A DNA stretch of 64,000 bases from Tessaracoccus bendigoensis DSM 12906. Its GTDB lineage: Bacteria; Actinomycetota; Actinomycetes; Propionibacteriales; Propionibacteriaceae. Made by a program: the position numbers and the translations under genes. Shown in pieces: positions 50,582-59,499 of this stretch. The notes below the pieces were generated by a model. The model did no database searches and had not been told where the DNA came from. It was given only the letters and a program-made list of their open reading frames with translations. The DNA lies in contig NZ_FQZG01000013.1 of assembly GCF_900141915.1 (NCBI RefSeq), positions 1 to 64,000 on the forward strand, written 5' to 3'. How positions within the stretch are numbered: the stretch's first letter is position 1; each line of letters starts with the position of its first letter.

Positions 50582-51865
50582 ATGAAACCTCTGCTGGGGC
50601 GGTTGGTGGCCGCCGTAACCGTCGGCGCGGTCGTCGGCGTCGGCGCAACCGCCCCGGCGGTCGCGGATGGTCCGGCTCTACTGGCCCAGGACAGGTGCGC
50701 GACCTCCGACCCGACCCCGACCGGCCAGTTGAGCAACGCCTGGCAGCTACAACGCCTCGACACGGAGCAACTCTGGAAACTGTCCACCGGGAAGGGCATC
50801 AGGATCGCCGTCATCGACACCGGCGTCTCCACCATCGGCTCGCTCTATTTCGACGACAACCGGGTAACGGCCAGGGACATGATCCCAGAAGCGGACAATC
50901 CGGGCGGCGACTTCCTCGACTGCGAGCACGGCACGATAGTCACCTCTCTGATCGCGGCAGGGCGCAACGCCGACGGAGAGTCACTGAACCCTGCAACCAG
51001 CTTCGCGGGCATCGCTCCTGACGCCGAGATCCTCGCCTACCGCACACTCAAGGCGTCCAACGCCGACGCGGGCAGCCAGAGCGAAGAGAACCTGCAGTAC
51101 ACGATCGACGCCGTCCGGGAAGCGACGAGGGAGGGCGTCGACATCATCAACCTGTCACAGGTGACATTCCGCGACCCGCTGCTGTCCTCTTTCCGGGCCG
51201 CGGTCGCCGATGCGATCGACGCGGGGATCGTGGTCGTGGCCGCGGCGGGCAACTCATCCCAGGGTCAGGGGGAGACGCCCTACCCTGCGGCGTTCCCTGG
51301 GGTCATCAGCGTCGGCATCTCGAACCGGGCGGATGCGGGCGACTGGGCGACCAACCCGAGCCACCACATCACCATTGGGGCGCCGGGCAAGGACCTCGTC
51401 GCACTCCGACCGTCGCGCCTCACCTCTCAGCTCACCGTCGAAAACCAGGCCTACGTCACCGACGCGACCGGCACGTCGTTTGCCGCGCCGATCGTCACGG
51501 GCGTCGTCGCACTCCTGCTCGACTACGAGTTGCGCACCAGGGGTGTGGATCTGACTCCCGCCGAGGTCACGCAACGGCTTGTCGCGACGGCCGACCGGAT
51601 GAGCGCCCCACTCCCAGACCCGTACGTCGGCAACGGCATCGTCAACCCGATGCGGGCATTGACAGATCTGACGTCGGGTCCGGCCTCCGTGCCGTCGGCC
51701 GTACAGAGCGTCGTGCCGGAGATGCCGACCAATGAGCCGCGGCGCATCCCCGCGGTATCCATGGTGGCGCTGGGGGTCGGGATCGGCGCGGTCGGGGCCG
51801 TCATCCTCGGGCTGGTCGCCGCAATCGCGATCCCGGCCTCGCGCCGCCGGCCGGGGCGCCGCTGA
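50582..51865 (+). CDS. mycP: Mycosin, T7SS subtilisin-like protease
   Basis: 427 residues. A signal peptide (LVAAVTVGAVVGVGATAPAV, cut near AVADG) leads to an S8 protease domain with catalytic Asp79 (RIAVIDTGV), His116 (DCEHGTIV) and Ser299 (TGTSFAAPIV); Asn224 in AAGNSS is the oxyanion residue. A C-terminal membrane anchor (VSMVALGVGIGAVGAVILGL) ends in a short basic tail. Mycosins sit on the outer face and stabilise the T7SS membrane complex. Starts the T7SS block and runs convergently into eccC, 2 bases apart. Confidence 0.94.
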   Translation: MKPLLGRLVAAVTVGAVVGVGATAPAVADGPALLAQDRCATSDPTPTGQLSNAWQLQRLDTEQLWKLSTGKGIRIAVIDTGVSTIGSLYFDDNRVTARDMIPEADNPGGDFLDCEHGTIVTSLIAAGRNADGESLNPATSFAGIAPDAEILAYRTLKASNADAGSQSEENLQYTIDAVREATREGVDIINLSQVTFRDPLLSSFRAAVADAIDAGIVVVAAAGNSSQGQGETPYPAAFPGVISVGISNRADAGDWATNPSHHITIGAPGKDLVALRPSRLTSQLTVENQAYVTDATGTSFAAPIVTGVVALLLDYELRTRGVDLTPAEVTQRLVATADRMSAPLPDPYVGNGIVNPMRALTDLTSGPASVPSAVQSVVPEMPTNEPRRIPAVSMVALGVGIGAVGAVILGLVAAIAIPASRRRPGRR

Positions 51866-51867
51866 CG

Positions 51868-54800
51868 TCAGGGCTCGATGCGCGGCAGGTGCGCCGTCTG
51901 GATCAGTCCCTTGAATCCGCGCGTGATGAGCGTGCCCCTTCCCGGTGGCATCGGTGAACCCTTCACGTCGCCGTACAGGTTCCCCTCCTCCTTGTTGCCG
52001 CTCATCACGAGGGCAGGGTTCACGGAATCCTTCATCCGGCTGATCAACGGGTCACCGAAGATCACCCGCCCGGCTCCACCGAACGCGCGCGTCATGATCA
52101 GGTGCAATCCGATGTCGCCCGCCTGGTTGATCAGGTCCGCGAACGGCGCCATCGGGTTGCCCGAGGCCGTGGCGACCAACTCGTAGTCGTCGACGACCAC
52201 GAACACCTCGGACCCGGTCCACCAGGAGCGGTCACGCAACTGCTGCTGCGTGACGTCCGGCCCTGGCAGCCTGGCCCTCACAGCCTCAGCGGTCTGCTGC
52301 AGCATCGGGGTCGCCGCTGCGGCCGATGGGTAGTAACCGATCAGGTGTTCGGTCTCCACCTCACCGAGCAACGAACGCCGGTAGTCGACGATGATGATCT
52401 TGGCTTCCTTGGGCGTGAAGCGGGTCGTGATGCCCTTCAGGAAGAGCCTGAGCAGGTTCGACTTGCCCGACTCGGGGCCACCGAACGCAACGAAGTGCGG
52501 CTCGCTCATGGTTTCCAGATTCACCGGCGCCAGTTCGAGTTCGTCGACGGCGTACGGGATCGTCTTGTCTGGCCCGTGCCCGATGTCAGGCAACGCCGAG
52601 TAGTCAAGGTTCTCCGGCAGCAGCCGCACCTCCGCGGCCCGCGGACCCTTCCACGCCTTGTTGACGGCGCCGATGAACGCGCGCTGCCCGGCGCTGACGT
52701 CGGTGGCGTCCTCCACCCCGTCGATGCGTGGCAGCCCGATCATCGTGTGGAGCCCACCGCCCATGATTCCGCGCCCGGGACGTGCAGCAGGCACGATCGC
52801 CTGGATCTTGCGGTCGATCTCCGAATCGAAGGGGTCACCGAGTTTCAGTTCGATGCGCGACTGAAGCGTGTCCTTCGTCGCGGCCCGGATCTCCGACCAT
52901 TTGGCGGCCGCGACCCAGATGTGGATGCCGAACCCGAGACCGCCGTTCGCAAGGGCCTGGATCTGCGGTTCGAGGTTCTCGAACTCGGCCTTGAGCGTCG
53001 ACCAGCCGTCGACGACCAGAAACACGTCTGTCGGGAACCGGTCAGGAGCGATGCCGCCGTCCCTTCGGCCTTGCCGGTAGGTCGTCATCGAATCGATGCC
53101 GAGTTCGGCGAAGCGCTGTTCCCGGCTGGAACGCAACGACACGATCTCAGCCACGGTGCGACGCACCCGGTCGACGTCGAGGCGGCCGGTGACCGAGCCG
53201 ACATGCGCCAGCTTGCGCATCGAGGTGAGCGACCCGCCTCCGAAGTCGAGGCAGTAGAACCCGACCTCCTGCGGGGTGTGCGTCAGCGACAGCCCCGCGA
53301 TGCCTGCCCTCAGCGCCATCGACTTTCCGGCCTGTGGGCCGCCGACCACACCCAGGTTGCCGCCCGAACCATCGAAGCGGATCCACCATGGGTCGCGCCG
53401 TTGCTGTCGTGGCCTGTCGATCAGGCCGAACGGGGCTGCGAGGGCCCCACGCATGGCAGGGTCGGACGCCTGGAGCCCGCGGCCCTCCACCTCGGCCAGG
53501 CCGCCGAGCAGTTGGTTCATCGCCGGCGGCTCGTCGAGGGGTGGCAGCCACACCTTGTGCGAAGGCCAGCCATGTCCCTTGAGCCGACCCACCGCTATGC
53601 CGAGCAGCGTCTCCTCGTCCTCATGCTCCTTGTCGTCGGCGTCGGGCTCCTGCGGCCCGAGGGCCGCGGCAACCGGCGGTGCCGCGAGGTCAAGGGCCGG
53701 CGGTACGGCCGGGATGACGTAGTCGGTCGTGAACTCGAGCACAGGCGGGGTCCAGCCCTTACGCTCGACTACCACTTCACCCACCGGCCGATCCTCAGGC
53801 GCGGGCGGTGCCGCGCTGCCGTGCCACGGCCCCGAGACGTAGGCGGCCTTGAACCTGGTCATGCCTGTCGTGTCGAACTTCAGATAGCCGTTTCCGGGAG
53901 GCGTCGGCAGCTCATAGGCATCGGGCACGCCGATGACGGTGCGGGATTCCGCCGGGGAGAAGGTGCGCAGCGCGATCCGATAAGAGAGAAAGGTGTCGAG
54001 ACCGCGGAGCTTGTTCTCCTCGAGGCGCTGCGACGCAAGGAGTTGGTGGACGGCGATCGACCGGCCCACGCGGCCGATCTGCACGAAAAGGTCGATGAAC
54101 TCGGGTCGGGCGCTGAGCAGTTCTGAGAACTCGTCGACGACGATGAAGAGGCTCGGCATCGGGGGGATGTCGGCACCGGCCTGGCGGGCGGTCTCGTAGT
54201 CCTCGCGGTTCTTGAAGTTGCCAGCGTCACGCAACACCTCCATGCGCCGGTCGAGTTCGCCACCGATGGCGTCGGCCATCCTGTCGACCAGCGAAAGTTC
54301 CCCTTCCAGGTTCGTGATCACGGCCGAGACATGCGGCAGATGCTCGAGCCCGAGGAAGGTCGCGCCTCCCTTGAAGTCGACCAGGATGAAGTTGAGTTGC
54401 TCGGTCGAATGCGTCATCGCCAGGCCGAGCACCAGCGTGCGGAGAAACTCCGACTTACCGGAACCGGTCGCACCGATGCAGATGCCGTGCGGCCCCATGC
54501 CGCCCTGCGCCGATTCCTTGATGTCCAGCTCGACCGGGGAACCGTCGTCAGCGGTGCCGAACGGAATCCGCAGGTGCTGCCGCAGGGGTCGGGGTCGCCA
54601 CGCCATGCGCGGGTCGAGCGTGAGGGGGTCACCGACGCCGAGCATGGTGGGAAAATCCTTCGGTGCCTCGAACACCGCCTCGGCTGGCCCCTCGTCGCCT
54701 CCGGCTGTGAGTTCCGGCATCCGGTAAGGCGCCATGGCGCGGGCCAACATCTCGCAGTAGACCATCGGCACCTGGTCGGGGCGCCCGAACGGGGTTTGTG

Positions 54801-55908
54801 CATGCGCGGTGCGCGCGGTGCGTCGGTGCAGGATGACGGAGTCCGGCGTCACCTCGAAGACCGCGACACCGGCCTCCAGGCTGCGCGGCAGGTCGCGGCG
54901 AGCGGTCACCTCGATCATGACGGCGTTGGTGTTGGGGGTGACAAACTGCTGAGAGTTGACGCCTTCGACTCCGTCGGAGACGACGACGGTCAGGGAGGGC
55001 GGATTGGTCGAGGCCTGGGCGGAGGTGCCCATCTGCGAGAGTTCCCCTGCCCCGGTGGCGAACATCCGAACCGGACCGACGCCGTCGCTCTCGGTGGGAT
55101 GTTGGAGATGCGGCAGCCATTTGACCCATTGCCAGGCTTCCTGGTTCGGCTTGCCTGCGGCAACCATCAGAGACACGTCGCTCGGGGCATGCCAGGTGAC
55201 GAGTTGGGCGACCATCGAGTAGGCGACCTTCCGGCATGCCTCCTCGTCCCCGACCAGGGAGATCGCCCGGAACCCGCGGAGGTCGACCGCCAGCGGCACC
55301 GACTGGATCACGCGATGGGTGCGGATGAAGCGACGCAGCGCACCGGTGGTCAGCGGCTCCAAATCCTCGAGGGGCTGCGCTTCGGGCGGGGTGATCCGCT
55401 TCGCCGACTGCTGTCTCCCGACCGAGAGCCTGACGGAGCCGAACTCCTCGGCGTCGGGTCGCCGCTCCCACATCCGCACGCCTCCGACCACGGTCCACAG
55501 GCTGTCGGGTGCCGGATGCCGGTAGGCGACGCTCGAGCGCTGCTCTTCGGCGGTGCGGGCGAAGTTGCGGCGTGTCTGGGCCAGGTAGCGGAAGTAGTCG
55601 CGCCGGTTCGCATCGAGTTGGGACGACTGGTCGTCGTTCTGCCTGCCCACCTGAGAGAGCATCATGCCCATCATGGAGACGGCATACAGGCCGCCCACAA
55701 TGCTGCCCATCAGGCCGCGTCCCCCGCCCGCGAACATCAGACCCATAGCGAGCCCACCGGCGACCATCGGCAACATCCGCAGTAGGTTCCCGAACGGCTT
55801 CGACGGCGTGGGCGGCGGAATCTCCGGCGGCGACTCGAGCAACAGGTCGCCTCGTGGCATCGCCGGCGGGGTCACCCGCTTCGGCCGATGGAACGTGATC
55901 AGACCCAT
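51868..55908 (-). CDS. eccC: T7SS ATPase EccC
   Basis: 1346 residues, one chain with two N-terminal membrane spans (MLPMVAGGLAMGLMF, LMGSIVGGLYAVSMMGMML) and three FtsK/SpoIIIE ATPase domains. Walker A sites: GATGSGKSEFLRTL, GGPQAGKSMALRAG and GGPESGKSNLLRLF. Walker B-like strands: NFILVDFKGGATFLGLEHLP, YCLDFGGGSLTS and KIIIVDYRRSLLGEV. It recruits substrates through ATPase domain 3 and drives secretion. ATG 55908 gives MGLITFHRPKRVTPPAMPRG, the expected EccC N-terminus. The frame extends to 56235 only as shadow of eccD. Confidence 0.96.
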   Translation of the reverse strand: MGLITFHRPKRVTPPAMPRGDLLLESPPEIPPPTPSKPFGNLLRMLPMVAGGLAMGLMFAGGGRGLMGSIVGGLYAVSMMGMMLSQVGRQNDDQSSQLDANRRDYFRYLAQTRRNFARTAEEQRSSVAYRHPAPDSLWTVVGGVRMWERRPDAEEFGSVRLSVGRQQSAKRITPPEAQPLEDLEPLTTGALRRFIRTHRVIQSVPLAVDLRGFRAISLVGDEEACRKVAYSMVAQLVTWHAPSDVSLMVAAGKPNQEAWQWVKWLPHLQHPTESDGVGPVRMFATGAGELSQMGTSAQASTNPPSLTVVVSDGVEGVNSQQFVTPNTNAVMIEVTARRDLPRSLEAGVAVFEVTPDSVILHRRTARTAHAQTPFGRPDQVPMVYCEMLARAMAPYRMPELTAGGDEGPAEAVFEAPKDFPTMLGVGDPLTLDPRMAWRPRPLRQHLRIPFGTADDGSPVELDIKESAQGGMGPHGICIGATGSGKSEFLRTLVLGLAMTHSTEQLNFILVDFKGGATFLGLEHLPHVSAVITNLEGELSLVDRMADAIGGELDRRMEVLRDAGNFKNREDYETARQAGADIPPMPSLFIVVDEFSELLSARPEFIDLFVQIGRVGRSIAVHQLLASQRLEENKLRGLDTFLSYRIALRTFSPAESRTVIGVPDAYELPTPPGNGYLKFDTTGMTRFKAAYVSGPWHGSAAPPAPEDRPVGEVVVERKGWTPPVLEFTTDYVIPAVPPALDLAAPPVAAALGPQEPDADDKEHEDEETLLGIAVGRLKGHGWPSHKVWLPPLDEPPAMNQLLGGLAEVEGRGLQASDPAMRGALAAPFGLIDRPRQQRRDPWWIRFDGSGGNLGVVGGPQAGKSMALRAGIAGLSLTHTPQEVGFYCLDFGGGSLTSMRKLAHVGSVTGRLDVDRVRRTVAEIVSLRSSREQRFAELGIDSMTTYRQGRRDGGIAPDRFPTDVFLVVDGWSTLKAEFENLEPQIQALANGGLGFGIHIWVAAAKWSEIRAATKDTLQSRIELKLGDPFDSEIDRKIQAIVPAARPGRGIMGGGLHTMIGLPRIDGVEDATDVSAGQRAFIGAVNKAWKGPRAAEVRLLPENLDYSALPDIGHGPDKTIPYAVDELELAPVNLETMSEPHFVAFGGPESGKSNLLRLFLKGITTRFTPKEAKIIIVDYRRSLLGEVETEHLIGYYPSAAAATPMLQQTAEAVRARLPGPDVTQQQLRDRSWWTGSEVFVVVDDYELVATASGNPMAPFADLINQAGDIGLHLIMTRAFGGAGRVIFGDPLISRMKDSVNPALVMSGNKEEGNLYGDVKGSPMPPGRGTLITRGFKGLIQTAHLPRIEP

Positions 55909-56092
55909 GCCGTGACCCCTTCCTGAAGTTGCTCGACGCCTTGAGGAACCACTGACCAATCGCGTCCTCGCTGCGGCGCACCGGATCGGGCGATCTGCCC
56001 CCACCACGCCTAACTTAACCGACGCCCAGTCCGTGCCGATGCCACCGACGTCGCTGCCACCGGTGCGCCCCGGTGGCATTAGGGTACGAGGC
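55909..56092. promoter_or_regulatory. Divergent eccC/eccD promoter region
   Basis: 184 bases between the leftward eccC and rightward eccD starts must hold both promoters. TTAACCGACGCC and TAGGGT (within ATTAGGGTACG) are possible -35 or -10 fragments for eccD. No strong inverted repeat was seen apart from CACCGGTG-type GC sequence near 56058. Confidence 0.35.
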
Positions 56093-57523
56093 GTGAGTAT
56101 CTTGCCCGAAGAAGACCTCTCCCGGGTCACCATCATCTCGAGCAGCCGACGGGTCGATCTGGCGCTGCCGGGCGCGGTGACGCTGAGCGAGTTGATGCCG
56201 AGCATCGTGCGGTTCTCCGGGCTGGAGTCGAACACCCCGACCGAGGCCGTCCATGCCTGGGTGCTGCAGCGTTTCGGCTCTGATCCGTTCGATCTCTACA
56301 CCCCGGTCAACAAACTGAACCTGCGCGACGGCGAGACCCTGCACCTCAGGCACCGGGAGAACGCAATCCCGGACGCCGCATTCGACGACGTGGTCGATGC
56401 CGTTGCGGGGGCCACCAACTCGCGATCGTCCTGGGGTGCCGGGAACTCGCGGCTGTTCGGCCTGATCCTGCTCATGACGGTGCTGATCGGACTGCCGCTG
56501 CTGCTGATCGTGGCCCAACCCGACATCGACCCCGACCTCGCACGCATCGACCCTTGGCTGCGGTTCCCGCTAGGCGTGGCGGTGGCTGCGACGGGGTTCC
56601 TGAGTTTCGCCGCCTGCATCGGCTCGATCGCGCTGGCAAGGGCCGCGAATGAGACGCCCACCGCGACCTGCCTCGCGTGGGCCAGCGCCACACTGGCAGG
56701 GATCACGGGCTGGTTCGCGGCCGTTCCAGTCTCGGATTCGGTTCCGATGGCCGTGCGGCTGGTGTTGTGCTCCGCGCTGGTCCTGGTCATGGCCGGGGCC
56801 TGCGCGCTGGCAGCCAGAGTCAGCGCCCTCGCGCTCTTCTCTGTCGCCCTGACGGCGCTGTTCACGCTGGTCGCGGCCAGTTCGATGATCCTTCTGGGAA
56901 ACCAGAGCGTGGAGGTCGCCGCGGTCACCCTGACGGTGATGGCGTTCCTGACATCCTTCCTCCCGACGCTCAGCTACCGCATCGCGGGCATCGCGCTGCC
57001 CAACCTTCCCGTCACCACCGAGGCGATGCTGGCCGATGAGACCCCGGTGCAGTCCGACATCGTCAACCGGGCGCTTTTCGCCGACCGGCTGCTCGGATCG
57101 ATGCTGGCCGCCACCTCGGCGACGGCCGTCCTGGCAGCGCTCCTGACGTTGATGCAGGGCACACTGTGGTCGACCCTGCTCGTCCTGTGCGTGGGCCTGG
57201 CGTTCCTGCTCCGCGCACGCGCGTTCGTCGGCCTGATGCAGCGGCTCGCGCTGCTCATCGGTGGGGCGATGTGCGTGGCGATGGCGGCCATCGCCGTCGG
57301 GGTCGGCGCGGCGCAATCGTTGGCGGGGCTGTCTTCAATGTTTGTGGTCTGCCTGCTGCTGGCCTATGTGTTCGCCCACTACTGCGCGGCCATCTACCAC
57401 CGGGTCCTCTCGCCCACCTGGGGCCGGTGGGGCGACGTGTTCGAGTGGCTGGCGATCATCGGGATCGTTCCCGCATTGCTGGGCGTGCTCGACCTCTACT
57501 CATACTTCGCCAGCCTCCTGTAG
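56093..57523 (+). CDS. eccD: T7SS membrane channel component EccD
   Basis: 476 residues. An N-terminal ubiquitin-like domain (about 1-85: LSRVTIISSSRRVDLALPGA ... YTPVNKLNLRDGETLHLRHR) is followed by about 11 membrane spans from LFGLILLMTVLIGLPLLLIV to the C-terminus. This is the EccD layout and forms the bulk of the membrane pore complex. GTG 56093 (VSILPEEDLSRVTI) is preferred because the further upstream open sequence is Pro-rich shadow. It converges with the unknown T7SS gene 11 bases on. Confidence 0.92.
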   Translation: MSILPEEDLSRVTIISSSRRVDLALPGAVTLSELMPSIVRFSGLESNTPTEAVHAWVLQRFGSDPFDLYTPVNKLNLRDGETLHLRHRENAIPDAAFDDVVDAVAGATNSRSSWGAGNSRLFGLILLMTVLIGLPLLLIVAQPDIDPDLARIDPWLRFPLGVAVAATGFLSFAACIGSIALARAANETPTATCLAWASATLAGITGWFAAVPVSDSVPMAVRLVLCSALVLVMAGACALAARVSALALFSVALTALFTLVAASSMILLGNQSVEVAAVTLTVMAFLTSFLPTLSYRIAGIALPNLPVTTEAMLADETPVQSDIVNRALFADRLLGSMLAATSATAVLAALLTLMQGTLWSTLLVLCVGLAFLLRARAFVGLMQRLALLIGGAMCVAMAAIAVGVGAAQSLAGLSSMFVVCLLLAYVFAHYCAAIYHRVLSPTWGRWGDVFEWLAIIGIVPALLGVLDLYSYFASLL

Positions 57524-57534
57524 AGGCCCTTCCG

Positions 57535-58191
57535 CTACCCTCCGAAGAGCAGACGGTGCTCGGTCGGTGACGGCACTACCGGGACCCGCATGACGCGCCG
57601 GACACCGGCCAGGACCGCCTCGGCCTCCCCCAGATCCGTCGCCGCCCTCGCCTGTCCGGACGACAACGCGTAGGCACGGCGGAGGTGCTCCGACCCCTTC
57701 GTCGTCAACGGTGAGATCAGCGCGACGTCGGCGGCTCGCAGGTCTCCCACCGCGCGGCTCTCCTCCGGGTCGCCCAGGCTGACGAGCGCCTGCCAGGCGC
57801 CGATCCGATCGTTGGCCGAGACCGCGTCCATGCCGTCGACGATCAGGCTCGGTCGGTACGGGCGCCCCCGCCCAGGGATGTTCTCCGTGCCACGCAGGAG
57901 GTCGATGGTTCCACCGCAGGCGCGGACGGTGTCGGCGAGCATCAACCAGGGGCGGTGATCCTCGACGAGTACCGAAAGGTGCGCCCCCAGACACATCGCC
58001 CGGAACGCGACAAGCCAGGCCATGTATTCAGGTGTGGCCAGGAACAGCCGGGTCGGCTGCTGCCTGAATAGCCGCAACGTGACCGGGCCGCCCGATCCGA
58101 CGCCGACGATGAGGCCTGCCGGCCCGGTCAGCATCTCGCTGTTCACAGCAACCGCGCTCGGGCCTGAAGCCTGGGAGGTGGGATCGGTCAT
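57535..58191 (-). CDS. Unknown protein coupled to eccE
   Basis: 218 residues, no signal or membrane span. Alternating strands and helices: SGGPVTLRLFRQQPTRLFLA, YMAWLVAFRAMCLGAHLSVL, ALISPLTTKGSEHLRRAYAL. I do not recognise the family; a Rossmann-like half domain is possible. ATG 58191 shares ATGA with the eccE stop, so it is translationally coupled and likely a T7SS accessory or a split-off portion of a larger EccE-like protein (inference). Confidence 0.6.
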   Translation of the reverse strand: MTDPTSQASGPSAVAVNSEMLTGPAGLIVGVGSGGPVTLRLFRQQPTRLFLATPEYMAWLVAFRAMCLGAHLSVLVEDHRPWLMLADTVRACGGTIDLLRGTENIPGRGRPYRPSLIVDGMDAVSANDRIGAWQALVSLGDPEESRAVGDLRAADVALISPLTTKGSEHLRRAYALSSGQARAATDLGEAEAVLAGVRRVMRVPVVPSPTEHRLLFGG

Positions 58192-59366
58192 TGCGCGATC
58201 TGCCTTCCCAGCGGGATGGTGGCCAGAAGCCCTGGCACCTGGATTCCGCCCCTGGGGCCGGACCTCAGGTCGCGCCGGAGCGCAGACATCAGGAACTCAT
58301 CTGCGCTTCCGGCCTGCTCGACGGAAGGGGTGACGAGCCGTACCGCTCCGCGCGGCGGCTCACCGGGCGCCACCGTCAGGGAAGTGACGGCGAACAGCGC
58401 AGGCGCCTTGGCCACCACGTCGAGCACCCCTTGGTACTGCGCGCTCACCGCCTCACCGAAGCCGCTGATCCCGCGGGTCTGGTGGATGAGGGTGTCGCAG
58501 GTGAATCTCTCCCAGTCTTCATGGCTGCGCTGTCCGACGACGTCGTCGCTGGCACCGCTGGTGAGGGTCAACACGTCGGAGATGCCAAGCGGATCGAGCG
58601 GTTCGGTGGCCATGCCGTGGCGCTTCAGGGTGGCCTGCGTCCGATGGAGCCCGAAACGGAGCGTCGCGAACACACCGACCTGACCGGTGCCACGCCGTCC
58701 GACCGCCTCGAGGCAGAGGCGGGGGTCGAGCCGCAGCGCGATCCAGGTGCGTCTCATGGCAGGTGGCGTCGCCCGTCCGGCAACTTCGCGGTAGGACTGC
58801 AGCCCGGGTGAGTTGTCGGGCAGCAGCGCCCTCACCGGAGCGGGCACCGTGAAGGTGACCACCTGGATACCCGCGAAGACGACGTCATCCTGCTGAGTCA
58901 GCGACCTGAGCACCGAAAGGTCGAGCCGGGAACCGCGGTCGGTGAACAGCGGGTTGTCGCTGTTGACCTCAAGCAGCCCGGACCACGATTCCCCGTCGGC
59001 GACGACACCGATCTCCCCGTCATGGGCGTCCTTGATCTGGGTCAGCTCGAGCTTCGGAACCCATTGGGCCAGGGGCACTAATTCGGGTGCCACGTCCGGC
59101 GCCTCCACCCGGTGGCGCCTGCGGGCCGCGAACCCGCGTCGGATCCGCACGGTCGCCCCGAGCGTGCGCCCGTTGACCGGGATGGTGAACAGGAGCGCGG
59201 TCAGCAGCAGTGCCCCGGCGACGACGCCCCAGACCACACTCGCCTGCAGCGCCAGGGCGATGACGGCCACGAGGACGAGTTGCCACGCGACTACGACGCC
59301 GACATGACGGGTACCGCGGGTCCGGCCGGGATACGCCGCCCGCGGTGGCTGTGTCCTGCGCAGCAT
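58188..59366 (-). CDS. eccE: T7SS component EccE
   Basis: 392 residues. Two adjacent N-terminal spans (VVVAWQLVLVAVIALALQ and WGVVAGALLLTALLFTIP, about 23-63) are followed by a soluble domain of about 330 residues, the EccE layout. It caps the periphery of the membrane complex in mycobacteria. EccE proteins vary widely in sequence, so the call leans on topology, size and locus. Upstream divergent gene is eccB (133-base gap). Confidence 0.83.
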   Translation of the reverse strand: MLRRTQPPRAAYPGRTRGTRHVGVVVAWQLVLVAVIALALQASVVWGVVAGALLLTALLFTIPVNGRTLGATVRIRRGFAARRRHRVEAPDVAPELVPLAQWVPKLELTQIKDAHDGEIGVVADGESWSGLLEVNSDNPLFTDRGSRLDLSVLRSLTQQDDVVFAGIQVVTFTVPAPVRALLPDNSPGLQSYREVAGRATPPAMRRTWIALRLDPRLCLEAVGRRGTGQVGVFATLRFGLHRTQATLKRHGMATEPLDPLGISDVLTLTSGASDDVVGQRSHEDWERFTCDTLIHQTRGISGFGEAVSAQYQGVLDVVAKAPALFAVTSLTVAPGEPPRGAVRLVTPSVEQAGSADEFLMSALRRDLRSGPRGGIQVPGLLATIPLGRQIAQ

Positions 59367-59499
59367 CTCTCCTCCTTTGCGCCGCGCCCTACTCTATGGC
59401 CTGCCCCGGGTCGCGGTTCGCGGCAATCGAGGCGCGGGGCTGAGCGGGTCAGCGCGATATTGTGGCCCCGAATCAGGAAATCTTGACCCCAGGACAGGT

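Noticed and set aside
52102-54126. 674-codon open frame antisense to eccC
   Set aside because: Composition mirrors the complementary codons of eccC; no recognisable domain, and eccC is intact with three Walker A motifs.
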